In this document: in pieces, positions 15,172 to 23,009 of the stretch | Position numbering within the stretch: the first letter of the stretch is position 1 | Layout: every line of letters begins with the position of its first letter | Source of the DNA: JAFGJQ01 sp964586145 | GTDB taxonomy: Bacteria; Planctomycetota; Phycisphaerae; UBA1845 | Assembly (NCBI GenBank): GCA_964586145.1 | Contig: CAZPHH010000065.1 | Coordinates: 1 to 28,218 of the forward strand | Reading direction: 5' to 3' | DNA length: 28,218 bases | Notes under the pieces: generated by a model | The model's input: only the letters and a program-made list of their open reading frames with translations | Database searches by the model: none | What the model was told of the DNA's origin: nothing | Program-made: the position numbers and the translations under genes

Positions 15172-17064
15172 ATGCCGGATTCCACCGTGTCAGGCCGATC
15201 CGTTCGCCCGAAGCGGGTGCTGTCTGTCGCCGCGCGTGTGTCGGCGTTTGTCGCCCTGTTCTCGCTTGCCCTGGAGTACGGGTTCCACGACGATCAGCTT
15301 CCGCGCGTCGTTGAGTTCGTCCTGCCCCTGACAATGCAGGCACTGGCCGTCTTGCTGTTTGTCGCGCATTACGCCGTCGGCCTCGTGACGGCCGGCCGGG
15401 TCGGGTTGTTCCTGAAGCGGACCTGGCTTGATGCGGCGGTGATCGTCTTGGGCGTTGTGCTGCTGCTGACGGGGTTCGCCGAGGGCCACGTTTCGGTCCT
15501 CAAGGCCCTGGTGGCCTACGTTCTGGTCGTTGAGGTGCTGGACGTCTCGCGTCTGGGGGTCGACGCGGCGGGCCGTCGCCTGAGCGACCCGCGTGCGCGG
15601 TTGCGGCCGGCCCGGGTCATGGTCACATCCTTTGTGGCGGCCATTCTGATCGGCGGATGCCTGCTGAATCTTCCCCGGGCCATGAGCGTGGAGCACCGGC
15701 ATGAAGAGGGGCACTATCTGGCCAAGCGGATCGTGAACTGCTTCTTCACGGCCACCAGCGCCACGTGCGTGACGGGGCTGGTGGTCTACGACACCGGCCG
15801 TGATTTCAGCCGGTTCGGGCAGATCGTGATTCTGGTGCTGATTCAGCTTGGCGGTCTGGGCATCATGGTGTTCGGCAGCCTGTTCGGGATGATGGCGGGC
15901 CGGCGGCTGTCCCTGCGTGACTCGCTGATCCTGCAGGATGCGATGAGTCACCAGGTGCTCGGGCAGGTCTCGCGGATGGTGTGGTTCGTGGTCGTGGTCA
16001 CGTTTGTCTGCGAGGCGGTCGGGGCGGCGCTGCTGTACTCCATGTGGCCGGAGTTCGTGGGGCCGCGCAGCGAGCGCGTTTTCTACAGCGTGTTCCACGC
16101 GATCAGTGCGTTCTGCAATGCCGGATTCGGGCTGGATGGGCAGAGCCTGGTTCCGTACCGCGGGGCCTGGGGCGTGTACGCCGGCATCATGCCGTTGATT
16201 GTTCTGGGCGGGCTGGGGTTCCCCGTGCTGCACGACCTGACCGCCTGGGCGGCGGCGCGGCTGCGGCGGCCGACGCCGGATGCCGCGGCGCCGGTGGGCA
16301 TCCCGCGGCCGAGGGCCCGTCGGCGACCTTTCCGCTTCAGCCTGCACACCCGCATCGCGCTGGCCTCGTCCGCGTTCCTTATCGTCGTTCCCGCCCTGTG
16401 CCTGTTTCTGCTGGAAACGCGCGACTGGCGTCGGCCCAGCCAGAGGCCGGCCGCGCCCGTGGCCCGCCAGACCACGGCCGTCATGGCGGACATGAGCGTG
16501 CCGGATCGGGCCCTGGCCGCGGTGTTCCAGTCGGTCACGGCGCGCACGGCCGGGTTCAACTCCGCGGCGGTGGACGTGAATTCGATGTCCACGGCAAGCC
16601 ATTTCCTGCTGTGTCTGCTGATGTTCGTGGGGGGGTCGCCGGCGTCGGCCGCGGGCGGGGTCAAGACCCTGGCCGCCGCCGTTCTGCTGCTGGCCGTCTA
16701 CAGCACGCTGCGCGGGCGGCCGCACGTGGAGATCCTGGGGCGGAGGCTTCCCGAGCAGGCGGTGCGCCGGGCGGGCGTGGTGGTGGTCATGATGGGCCTG
16801 GTGGTCGCAACGGTCATCCTCGCCCTCTGTGTGACCGAGCGGGCCGAGTCCACGCAGGAAATTCTGTTTGAATCGGTGTCGGCATGTGGCACTGTCGGGC
16901 TGTCCACGGGCCTGACGCCGCGATTGACATACGGGGGGCGGATCCTCATCATGCTGGGGATGTTCGCGGGTCGGCTGGGTCCGCTCACGCTGCTGATGGC
17001 CCTGGCCGGCCGGTCGGTGTCGGCCCCGTATGAGTACCCGGAGGAATCGGTGATCATCTCGTAG
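15172..17064 (+). CDS. K+ uptake channel subunit, TrkH/KtrB family
   Basis: This integral membrane K+ translocating subunit has 630 residues. The four half-pore loops of the family, each with its filter glycine, can be seen: T-A-T-S-A-T-C-V-T-G-L (about 193-203), S-A-F-C-N-A-G-F-G-L, T-A-R-T-A-G-F-N-S and S-A-C-G-T-V-G-L-S-T. It is longer than the usual 440-490. An N-terminal extension of about 150 residues carries roughly four extra hydrophobic helices, and a basic, proline-rich cytoplasmic loop (R-R-P-T-P-D...P-R-A-R-R-R-P) sits in the middle. The RCK regulatory subunit follows 28 bases after the stop. Together they should form a Trk/Ktr K+ uptake system. TrkH versus KtrB naming is not decided here. 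Confidence 0.93.
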   Translation: MPDSTVSGRSVRPKRVLSVAARVSAFVALFSLALEYGFHDDQLPRVVEFVLPLTMQALAVLLFVAHYAVGLVTAGRVGLFLKRTWLDAAVIVLGVVLLLTGFAEGHVSVLKALVAYVLVVEVLDVSRLGVDAAGRRLSDPRARLRPARVMVTSFVAAILIGGCLLNLPRAMSVEHRHEEGHYLAKRIVNCFFTATSATCVTGLVVYDTGRDFSRFGQIVILVLIQLGGLGIMVFGSLFGMMAGRRLSLRDSLILQDAMSHQVLGQVSRMVWFVVVVTFVCEAVGAALLYSMWPEFVGPRSERVFYSVFHAISAFCNAGFGLDGQSLVPYRGAWGVYAGIMPLIVLGGLGFPVLHDLTAWAAARLRRPTPDAAAPVGIPRPRARRRPFRFSLHTRIALASSAFLIVVPALCLFLLETRDWRRPSQRPAAPVARQTTAVMADMSVPDRALAAVFQSVTARTAGFNSAAVDVNSMSTASHFLLCLLMFVGGSPASAAGGVKTLAAAVLLLAVYSTLRGRPHVEILGRRLPEQAVRRAGVVVVMMGLVVATVILALCVTERAESTQEILFESVSACGTVGLSTGLTPRLTYGGRILIMLGMFAGRLGPLTLLMALAGRSVSAPYEYPEESVIIS

Positions 17065-17092
17065 CCGCGCGATGCGCGCACAGGAGCTCCAC

Positions 17093-17776
17093 GTGGCGTC
17101 CGGCATTCCCAAGTTTGCCGTCATCGGGCTGGGCCGGTTCGGAAGCCGGCTGGCGATCACACTGACGCGCAGCGGCGCGGAGGTGATCGCGATGGATCGC
17201 AACCCCCGGCTGGTGGAGGAGTTCCGCGACGAGGTGACCCTGGCCGTCCGTCTCGACAGCACCAGTGAGGACGCCCTGCGGGCCCAGGGGATGCAGAAGG
17301 TGGACGCGGCCATCGTGGCCATCGGGGAGGATTTCGAATCCTCGGCGCTGACCGTGGCCCTGCTGAAGGGGTTGGGCGTGTCCTGCATCTACGCCCGGGC
17401 CGAGACGCCCGTGCAGGCCCGCATCCTGGAGAAGATCGGGGCGGATGCGATCATCAATCCGGAGTCGGAGGCGGCCGCCCGCTGGGCCCACCGGCTGATG
17501 CTGCCGAACCTGCGGCAATACGTGGAACTGGGCGAAGGGCACAGCCTGATCCACACCGTCGCGCCGGTTGTGTTTCACGGTAAGTCCCCATTTGAACTCG
17601 GGTTACGCGCGAAGTACGGCGTGAATCTGGTGGCGATCCAGCGCGGCCCCGGAAGTTCGAAATCCGCGCAGGGGAAGGTGGTCTACGTCCCGACCGCCGA
17701 CACCCGGATCGAGCCGGGCGACGTGCTGATTCTGGTCGGCAGCAACAAGAGCCTGGCCGACCTGCCCACCGACTGA
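17093..17776 (+). CDS. K+ uptake regulatory subunit, KtrA/TrkA family (RCK domains)
   Basis: This is a cytoplasmic gating subunit for the K+ channel encoded just upstream. An N-terminal RCK/Rossmann domain shows F-A-V-I-G-L-G-R-F-G (8-17) with the acidic residue D35 at the end of strand two (V-I-A-M-D-R-N), which contacts bound nucleotide in the family. A C-terminal RCK_C domain ends P-G-D-V-L-I-L-V-G. With a single N/C pair and 227 residues it matches KtrA-like single-unit proteins rather than the doubled TrkA of enterics. I choose GTG 17093 because AGGAG (17082-17086) lies six bases upstream; ATG 17072 is an alternative adding seven residues. Confidence 0.94.
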   Translation: MASGIPKFAVIGLGRFGSRLAITLTRSGAEVIAMDRNPRLVEEFRDEVTLAVRLDSTSEDALRAQGMQKVDAAIVAIGEDFESSALTVALLKGLGVSCIYARAETPVQARILEKIGADAIINPESEAAARWAHRLMLPNLRQYVELGEGHSLIHTVAPVVFHGKSPFELGLRAKYGVNLVAIQRGPGSSKSAQGKVVYVPTADTRIEPGDVLILVGSNKSLADLPTD

Positions 17777-17997
17777 CCAGCAGGATCCAGCCATAACGTT
17801 CGTATCGACAGCGGATTGTCAAATCCCCTGTCGGATTGGCATCCGGACGCACAAACAGTGGTATAAGCGGGTAGCGGGTGTAGTGCGCCCGCACTTCGAG
17901 CCGTTGATACGGAAGGGACCGGGCGAGGCCTGGTCCCCAGCATTGAGGGATCTTGCCGCGGCCCCCCTGGGGCAGCGGTCGTCAGGAAGCCAGAACC

Positions 17998-19674
17998 GTG
18001 GGAATCGGCCCGACACTCGTCAAACGCAAGCTCATCACGCAGGAGCAGTTGGACTCCGCCTTGGCCGCCCGGAAGAACCCGGCCGACCGGATCGAGAAGA
18101 TCCTGGTCGATATGGGGTTCGTCACGGAGCGGGCGGTGCTGGAAGTCATCGGGGAGCAGTTGCACATTCCCGTGCTGGACCTGAACGAGTCCATCATCGA
18201 CAAGGCCCTGCTCAAGACCATCCCGTCGAAGATCGTCCACCGGTACCACCTGGTGCCGATCGACAAGGTGAACGGCACCATTCGGGTGGCGACGTCGAAT
18301 GCGTTTGACCTGTACGCGTTTGACGAGCTGCGCATGATCACGGGCAGCCGGATTGAGCCCGTGCTGGCGCCCTCCACCGACATTTCCCGGGTCATCAAGC
18401 AGTTTTTCGGCGTGGCGGGGCACACCCTCGAGGAGCTGATCGGCGACGACCAGGTGGAGATCGTCTCGGACATCGATGAGACGGACGCCGACGCCATCGA
18501 GGCGGCCCAGGAAGCCACGGTGGTCAAGCTGGTGAACGAGATTCTGGTGGAGGCCATCCGCGACCGGGCGAGCGACGTGCATATCGAGCCGTACGAGCAC
18601 AGCCTGAAGATCCGGTACCGCATCGACGGCGTGCTGCACACGACGAACGTGCCGCCGGAGGTCCGCCGGTTCCAGAACGCGATCGTCTCGCGCATCAAGA
18701 TTCTGTCGAACCTGAACATCGCGGAACGCCGGCTGCCCCAGGACGGCGGCTTCAAGATCAAGACGGGCAACCGCGACATCGACCTGCGCGTGAGCATCAT
18801 CCCCGCGATGTTCGGCGAAGCGGTGGTGATGCGTATCCTGGACAAGGCGACCGTGCTGCTCTCGCTGCAGGATCTGGGCATGATCGACCAGGTCTACGTC
18901 GACTTCCACCGGATCATCCGGCAGCCGCACGGCATCGTGCTGGTCACCGGCCCCACCGGGTCGGGCAAAACCACCACGCTGTACGCGGCGCTGAACAGCA
19001 TCAAGAGCGAAGACACCAAAATCCTCACCGTGGAAGACCCGGTGGAATACTACCTGGACGGCATCCAGCAGATCGGCGTGCAACGCAAGATCGGCCTGAC
19101 CTTCGCCCACGGGCTGCGGGCGTTCCTGCGGCACGACCCGGACGTGATCCTGGTGGGTGAAATTCGCGACCTGGAGACGGCGGAGGTGGCGGTCAACGCG
19201 TCACTCACCGGCCACCTGGTGTTCAGCACGCTGCACACGAACGACGCCCCCACCGCGAACACGCGTCTGCTGGACATGGGCGTGGAGCCCTTCCTGGTCA
19301 GCAGCTCCATCGAGGGCGTGCTGGCCCAGCGACTGGTCCGAAAGGTGTGCAAGTCCTGCGGGCAGGAATACCAGCCGGAGCCGGGTTCGGTGCCGGCGGA
19401 TCTTCTGCTCGAGCCCGGCCAGACCCTCCGCCGCGGCGCCGGGTGCCGCGAATGCCGCCACACCGGCTACAAAGGCCGGATGGGCATCTTCGAGCTGCTG
19501 GTCATGAACGACGAGGTCCGCAACCTGATCGTCAGCCGCGGCACGGCCACCGACATCCGCAACCTCGCCCGCGAGAAGTACGACATGAAGATGCTGCGCG
19601 AGGACGGCTGGAACAAGGTCCGCTCGGGCCTGACCACGGTGGACGAAGTCGTCCGCGTCAGCAAGGCCGGGTAA
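17998..19674 (+). CDS. Type II secretion / type IV pilus assembly ATPase (GspE/PilB family)
   Basis: This hexameric cytoplasmic ATPase energises pseudopilus or pilus assembly. The 558-residue protein has an N-terminal MshEN/GspE-N type domain (about 1-150) and the secretion ATPase core: Asp box S-D-V-H-I-E-P-Y, Walker A GPTGSGKTT (318-326), Walker B D-V-I-L-V-G-E-I-R-D (around 382-391) and the His box T-G-H-L-V-F-S-T-L-H-T-N-D-A. A zinc-binding tetracysteine (C451, C454, C483, C486) is typical of GspE/PilB and absent from PilT. GTG 17998 is chosen for its ribosome site AGGAAG (17984-17989). No other gsp/pil gene is adjacent, so GspE versus PilB cannot be decided from context. Confidence 0.95.
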   Translation: MGIGPTLVKRKLITQEQLDSALAARKNPADRIEKILVDMGFVTERAVLEVIGEQLHIPVLDLNESIIDKALLKTIPSKIVHRYHLVPIDKVNGTIRVATSNAFDLYAFDELRMITGSRIEPVLAPSTDISRVIKQFFGVAGHTLEELIGDDQVEIVSDIDETDADAIEAAQEATVVKLVNEILVEAIRDRASDVHIEPYEHSLKIRYRIDGVLHTTNVPPEVRRFQNAIVSRIKILSNLNIAERRLPQDGGFKIKTGNRDIDLRVSIIPAMFGEAVVMRILDKATVLLSLQDLGMIDQVYVDFHRIIRQPHGIVLVTGPTGSGKTTTLYAALNSIKSEDTKILTVEDPVEYYLDGIQQIGVQRKIGLTFAHGLRAFLRHDPDVILVGEIRDLETAEVAVNASLTGHLVFSTLHTNDAPTANTRLLDMGVEPFLVSSSIEGVLAQRLVRKVCKSCGQEYQPEPGSVPADLLLEPGQTLRRGAGCRECRHTGYKGRMGIFELLVMNDEVRNLIVSRGTATDIRNLAREKYDMKMLREDGWNKVRSGLTTVDEVVRVSKAG

Positions 19675-19703
19675 GCACGTCAACTCTGAATCCGCCGCAT
19701 GCG

Positions 19704-19740
19704 TGCCTCTGCTCTTGAGCAGTGCAGAGGTAATACGTGT
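19704..19740. repeat. Palindromic hairpin repeat containing TGCTCTTGAGCA, copy 2
   Basis: Two overlapping inverted repeats are present: CTGCTCTTGAGCAG, and CCTCTGC (19707-19713) paired with GCAGAGG (19724-19730). They are followed by TAATACGTGT. It shares the TGCC lead, the TGCTCTTGAGCA core and the trailing CGTGT with the copy at 6539-6570. It sits 29 bases after the secretion-ATPase stop. Confidence 0.7.
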
Positions 19741-19892
19741 AAAACCGGACACCACTGATTCTGAAATCTGCGGGCAGACGGCGGATGCTTGACGTGCTCA
19801 GCGCAGCGGCCGCGCAGTATGATGGTGTTGTCGAGCGTTCGCGGCTTGATCGTGACGTGGAAGGCGCAAGGGCCGGCTTGTGGGTCAGTAAC

Positions 19893-20267
19893 ATGCCTGG
19901 GGCTGAGATGCAGCACCTGCCTGAGCCTGAACTGTTTCGCGGGGTTCGCCGCAGGGGACTCAGAGCGTGCGTCTTCATCATCATTGTCGCGGTGGCGTTG
20001 GCCGTAGTCGTTAAGCCGGGCTTCATGGGTGTTGTCCTCATACTGAGCGCAGGTACTCTGGCCTGTCTGGCGGTCACATACTGGGTACCCAGGCGGGTTC
20101 GGCGCCTGATCGATGCCGCCCGCCTGAAGAGATGGCGAGTCTGTCCGCGATGCGGTTACTCGCTTGCCGAACTCAATGAAGAAGGCAGGTGTCCGGAATG
20201 CGGCGAGCCCTACACACACGCCACCCTGCAAGGGCAGTGGCAGCGATGGTCGCGCCAGGCGTGGTAG
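19893..20267 (+). CDS. Small zinc-ribbon membrane protein
   Basis: Read from ATG 19893 the product has 124 residues. Two hydrophobic helices (about 25-40 and 44-63) are followed by a basic segment and a C-terminal ribbon C84-P-R-C87-G-Y-S-L...C100-P-E-C103-G. The frame is open upstream to 19785, and an ATG at 19908 is also possible; no start has a clear ribosome site. The ribbon is the third example in this window and is typical of planctomycete hypothetical proteins. No function is proposed. Confidence 0.65.
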   Translation: MPGAEMQHLPEPELFRGVRRRGLRACVFIIIVAVALAVVVKPGFMGVVLILSAGTLACLAVTYWVPRRVRRLIDAARLKRWRVCPRCGYSLAELNEEGRCPECGEPYTHATLQGQWQRWSRQAW

Positions 20268-20494
20268 GTCACGCATGCGCAAGACGGTACGTTTCTCATA
20301 TTGCGATTGTTCTCGGCACGCGGACGGGGTTCGAGGAGGAGGCAGGGCGCACGAGTGCCACGGGGCGGCGCCCCGGTGGGGTTTGCTTGCTGGGGTGAGG
20401 CGAGTGGAGGCGAAGGAAGCCGCGGTGGCGGCGAGTTGGGGCGCGCTGTGCGGGGGGGTGAGGGAAGAAAGGAGCGGAGGGACGGAGGGACGAA
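20268..20494. other. Intergenic region without a gene, ending in a repeat array
   Basis: I see no gene with recognisable protein features here. A GC-rich hairpin GGGGC-GGC-GCCCC (about 20363-20375) is present. The right end is an octamer array that abuts the polymerase relic starting near 20495. Confidence 0.5.
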
Positions 20495-20499
20495 GTGGA
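20471..20499 (+). repeat. Octamer repeat array, copy 2
   Basis: About three units (GGAGCGGA, GGGACGGA, GGGACGAA) end in GACGAAGTGG, the same edge as copy 1. The array passes directly into the reading frame of the ImuC/DnaE2 relic, suggesting that the element marks a rearrangement junction. Confidence 0.7.
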
Positions 20500-20690
20500 G
20501 GAGGCACCGGCGTTGCGGCTGGGGATGCGGCTGGTGAAGGGAATCTCGCGGGAGAATGTGGCCGGTATGGAGACGGCGCGAGAGGTAGGTCCGTTCACCA
20601 GTGTGCTGGACGTCTGGGGTCGGGCCGGCGTATCGCGGGCGGTGATGTCCCGGCTAGCCGCTGCCGTCGGCGCGGTTGCTTCCCTGCATG
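20495..20690 (+). pseudogene. Relic of an ImuC/DnaE2 error-prone DNA polymerase (helix-hairpin-helix region)
   Basis: About 65 codons read A-L-R-L-G-M-R-L-V-K-G-I-S, then G-P-F-T-S-V-L-D-V-W-G-R-A-G-V-S-R, then V-M-S-R-L-A-A-A. This matches, from memory of the family, the segment of ImuC/DnaE2 polymerases that runs A-L-R-L-G-L-R-x-V-K-G-L ... G-P-F-x-S-x-x-D-L-x-R-R-A-G-L ... L-E-R-L-A-x-A-D-A-F. The intact enzyme has about 1,000 residues and works in SOS translesion synthesis with ImuA/ImuB. Here everything upstream is replaced by an octamer repeat array, and similarity fades after about 20690 although the frame stays open to 20884. No imuA/imuB is nearby. I treat it as a broken remnant. The assignment is by motif recall and needs a search. 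Confidence 0.6.
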
Positions 20691-20865
20691 TGATGGGAAT
20701 TGGCACGGGAACCTCCGTCACAGGGCGCGTCCTTGAAGCCCCAAACAGCGGGCGGCCCTCCGCCGGCGCCGCCAGGCCTTGGGCTATCAACGTGGCACAG
20801 AACGGGTGGCCCGGCAACACCGACGCACGCGGCGGCGAAACGGTTGGAGATGACATCTGTTACAG

Positions 20866-21171
20866 TCATGCGGTGTCAATGTAGATGGATTCGTCGTCCA
20901 CGTGAACGGGGTAAGGGCGGAGGCGGCGGTCGGGGGGATTCACGCCCTGGCCGGTCGTTACATCGAACTGCCAGCCGTGCATGGGGCAGGTGACGACGGC
21001 GCCTTCCAGCGAGCCGATGCAGAGCGGGGCGTCTTCGTGAGGGCAGCGGGCCGCGGTGGCGTGGAAGCGGCCGGCGATGTTCCATACCACGATGGGAATA
21101 CGGCCGAGCAGCAGTTCGCGGCCGGTGCCTTCCGGGATGTCGTGGATGGAGGCGACGCGAACGCGGGTCAT
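20866..21171 (-). CDS. Rieske [2Fe-2S] ferredoxin (NirD / dioxygenase-ferredoxin type)
   Basis: This soluble electron carrier has 101 residues, close to the size of Rieske ferredoxins of ring-hydroxylating dioxygenases and of the small nitrite reductase subunit NirD. The cluster ligands are C43-P-H45 (in ARCPHEDAPL) and C62-P-M-H65 (in TCPMHGWQFD), 16 residues apart. ATG 21171 is preferred over the longer frame to 21243 because GGGAGGG lies about six bases upstream on the minus strand and the domain begins immediately (V-R-V-A-S-I-H-D-I-P). Its redox partner is not visible; NeuB upstream on the same strand is 330 bases away and unrelated in function. Confidence 0.92.
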   Translation of the reverse strand: MTRVRVASIHDIPEGTGRELLLGRIPIVVWNIAGRFHATAARCPHEDAPLCIGSLEGAVVTCPMHGWQFDVTTGQGVNPPDRRLRPYPVHVDDESIYIDTA

Positions 21172-21500
21172 GGGCGAACCCTCCCCCGCAGTCGTCCGGA
21201 TCGAGAGCCGTGCGAGCCGTTCGGGACAGTCATCGGTCTGCACCGATCATACCCCGTTTGTAGTGCCGGCATTCCCGGTCGCGTGTGGTTGAACATCCTG
21301 TCCATCCTTTCGGCCCCGTTCCTCTGGCCGTCCATTTCCGTCCGGGTGCGTCTGTTCGCACGGAACCATCATAGCTGAAGACGCACAAACGCTGAAACGC
21401 AGGAAAACGCAGAAGCCCCAACGGGCCCGTGTTCGCACGTGCCGCGAAACGGCAAGCCACTGCCGACCAATGCCCTGCAGCCCACAGCCTACAGCCTGTG
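21172..21500. other. Intergenic region between NeuB-like and Rieske genes, with an A-rich repeat
   Basis: No gene is recognised. The interval carries the A-rich octamer array at 21378-21415 and, near the NeuB stop, a stretch of short CAGCC-CACAGCC-TACAGCC repeats (about 21476-21496). A promoter for the Rieske gene should lie here, but I cannot place it. Confidence 0.5.
21378..21415 (+). repeat. A-rich octamer repeat array, copy 2
   Basis: Units such as ACGCACAA, ACGCTGAA, ACGCAGGA and ACGCAGAA repeat four to five times. They match the family seen at 6484-6522 after the ABC permease. Confidence 0.7.
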
Positions 21501-22601
21501 TTACTCCACCATGGCCCAGGTGATTTGCGTGTCGGGGGGGATGGGGGTGCGGGCGCGTTTTCCGAGAAGTGAGTGGAGGGCACGCGGTTCCAGGCCGCCG
21601 GCGGGACGCTTGGCGGCCAGGCAGGCGGCGTCGAGGATTTCGCCGGCGGCGATGGGGCGGGCGGCGACGATGCTCTTGCGGGCGACCTGGCGGACTTCCC
21701 GCTCGCAAGCACGCGGGGCGAGGTCGCCGGTGCCGAGCGCGGCTTCCGCCTCTCGTATCCGTTCGATGTACTCCGCCAGCAATCCCGGCTCCAGGGAGAG
21801 CGCCTGGTCCGGACCGGGCAGGCTGCCGTCCAGCGTGAAGTGCTTCTCGATGACACACGCCCCGGCGGCGACGGCCAGCGATCCGGTGCCGATGGACTGG
21901 GTATGGTCGCTGAACCCGGTCGGCAGTTCGTAGCGGGCGTTCAGGTGCTGAATGCGTCTGAGGTTTGCTTGGTTCCACGGCGTGGGATAGCTGCTGACGC
22001 AGTGAAGCAGAATGAGCCGATCGTCGGCCCGGCGTTCCCGGAGTCTTTGCACGGTGGCGTCCAGTTCCTCCGGGAGACTGGCACCGGTGGAAAGGATGAT
22101 CGGCAGGCCGGTTGCGACAACCTCGTCGAGCAGTGGGAGGTTGTTCAGATCGGTGGAGGCGATCTTGACGGCCCTCATGCCGAGGTCACGCAGCATGTGC
22201 AGGTCGCGAATGCCGAACGGCGTGGCGAGAAACTCGATTCCGTCACGGCCGCAGTGCCGGGCGAGGCGGTCGAAGGCGTCGGCCGGCAGTTCCAGCGATT
22301 CCAGCATCGTCCGCTGGGAAGACATGCCCGTGGCGTTCTTCTGGTAGCCGGCCGCGTCCGCGTCTGGGGAGGCCAGATCCGCGGCCCGGAAGGCCTGGAA
22401 CTTGACGGCGTCGGCGCCGGCGGCCAGCGCGGCGTCGATCATCCGGTGGGCGGCATCTTCGTTTCCGTTGTGGTTGACGCCGGCCTCGGCGATGACGTAC
22501 GCGCGTCGGCCCGGTCCCACCTCGACCGAGCCGATCCGGACGGGCGCCGGTTCGGGTCGGTCCGTCGAAGTGGCCGGTGGCGGCAGCATGGGGTCGGGCA
22601 T
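21501..22601 (-). CDS. N-acetylneuraminate (nonulosonic acid) synthase, NeuB family
   Basis: NeuB-type enzymes condense phosphoenolpyruvate with an N-acetylated hexosamine to make sialic, legionaminic or pseudaminic acid. The 366-residue product has the TIM-barrel motifs I-A-E-A-G-V-N-H-N-G-N (37-47), D-A-V-K-F-Q-A (64-70), H-C-V-S-S-Y-P-T-P, G-F-S-D-H-T and V-I-E-K-H-F-T-L-D. A C-terminal SAF/antifreeze-like domain occupies about the last 65 residues (R-K-S-I-V-A-A-R-P-I-A-A-G ... L-G-K-R-A). A proline-rich extension of about 25 residues precedes the core; the ATG at 22601 has only a weak ribosome site. No CMP transferase (NeuA), epimerase (NeuC) or glycosyltransferase is adjacent, so the exact product sugar is not determinable. 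It is divergent from the cytochrome operon. Confidence 0.9.
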   Translation of the reverse strand: MPDPMLPPPATSTDRPEPAPVRIGSVEVGPGRRAYVIAEAGVNHNGNEDAAHRMIDAALAAGADAVKFQAFRAADLASPDADAAGYQKNATGMSSQRTMLESLELPADAFDRLARHCGRDGIEFLATPFGIRDLHMLRDLGMRAVKIASTDLNNLPLLDEVVATGLPIILSTGASLPEELDATVQRLRERRADDRLILLHCVSSYPTPWNQANLRRIQHLNARYELPTGFSDHTQSIGTGSLAVAAGACVIEKHFTLDGSLPGPDQALSLEPGLLAEYIERIREAEAALGTGDLAPRACEREVRQVARKSIVAARPIAAGEILDAACLAAKRPAGGLEPRALHSLLGKRARTPIPPDTQITWAMVE

Positions 22602-22849
22602 TGCGGTTTTCCGGTGCTCCGGCCGTCCGGAGCACCTGTATATCGACGGTTTGGGCGGTTCGTCTGGAGGGTGGGTACCGAGCTGGCGGTGCTGGGGGGG
22701 CCATTCCAGCCTCTCTGCGTGGTGCCTGGGGTCTTGCCCCGGGTGGAGTCAGGAGGCATGATGCCCCTTGGGGTTTGCGGCGCCTGCCCGGCGGCGCGGC
22801 ACCCGGGCGGGTCGACGCGGCGGAGAAATTCAGAAAAAAGTCACGCGGC
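22602..22849. other. Divergent intergenic region upstream of the cytochrome operon
   Basis: Together with 22850-23009 this makes a 408-base gap between NeuB and the tetraheme gene. I see no gene. It contains GC-rich stretches (22755-22810) and an A-rich patch (AGAAATTCAGAAAAAAG, about 22824-22840) just before the FNR-type palindrome. Confidence 0.5.
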
Positions 22850-22863
22850 TTGATCCAGGTCAA
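22850..22863. promoter_or_regulatory. FNR/DNR/NNR-type binding site
   Basis: TTGATCCAGGTCAA matches the CRP/FNR-family consensus TTGAT-N4-ATCAA in nine of ten fixed positions and is extended to CTTGA-N6-TCAAG. Such boxes control anaerobic respiration and nitrogen-oxide genes in many bacteria. It lies 147 bases before the tetraheme cytochrome start. A TACGCT sequence at 22886-22891 would be a weak -10 at the distance expected for a class II activated promoter with the box near -41. Confidence 0.65.
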
Positions 22864-23009
22864 GTCCGTCTTGCACGTCGTAGTTTACGCTGGCCTGGGT
22901 CTTCGGCGCGTGGCTTTGGGGGGGGCTGCCGGCGCGGGGTTGCGGGTCCGTGTGTGGGGAGGGGGCGCAGAGCTCTGCGCACGGGCGCGACGACGGGTGG
23001 AGACCTTGG

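Noticed and set aside
15190..17388. A 732-codon minus-strand frame opposite the K+ channel genes
   Set aside because: It is low-complexity in composition and antisense to two well-supported genes; typical of GC-rich codon bias.
17836..17867. Possible promoter before the secretion ATPase: TTGGCA and TATAAG
   Set aside because: The spacing of 20 bases is too long for sigma-70, and the sigma-54 pattern does not fit either, so I do not list it as a feature.
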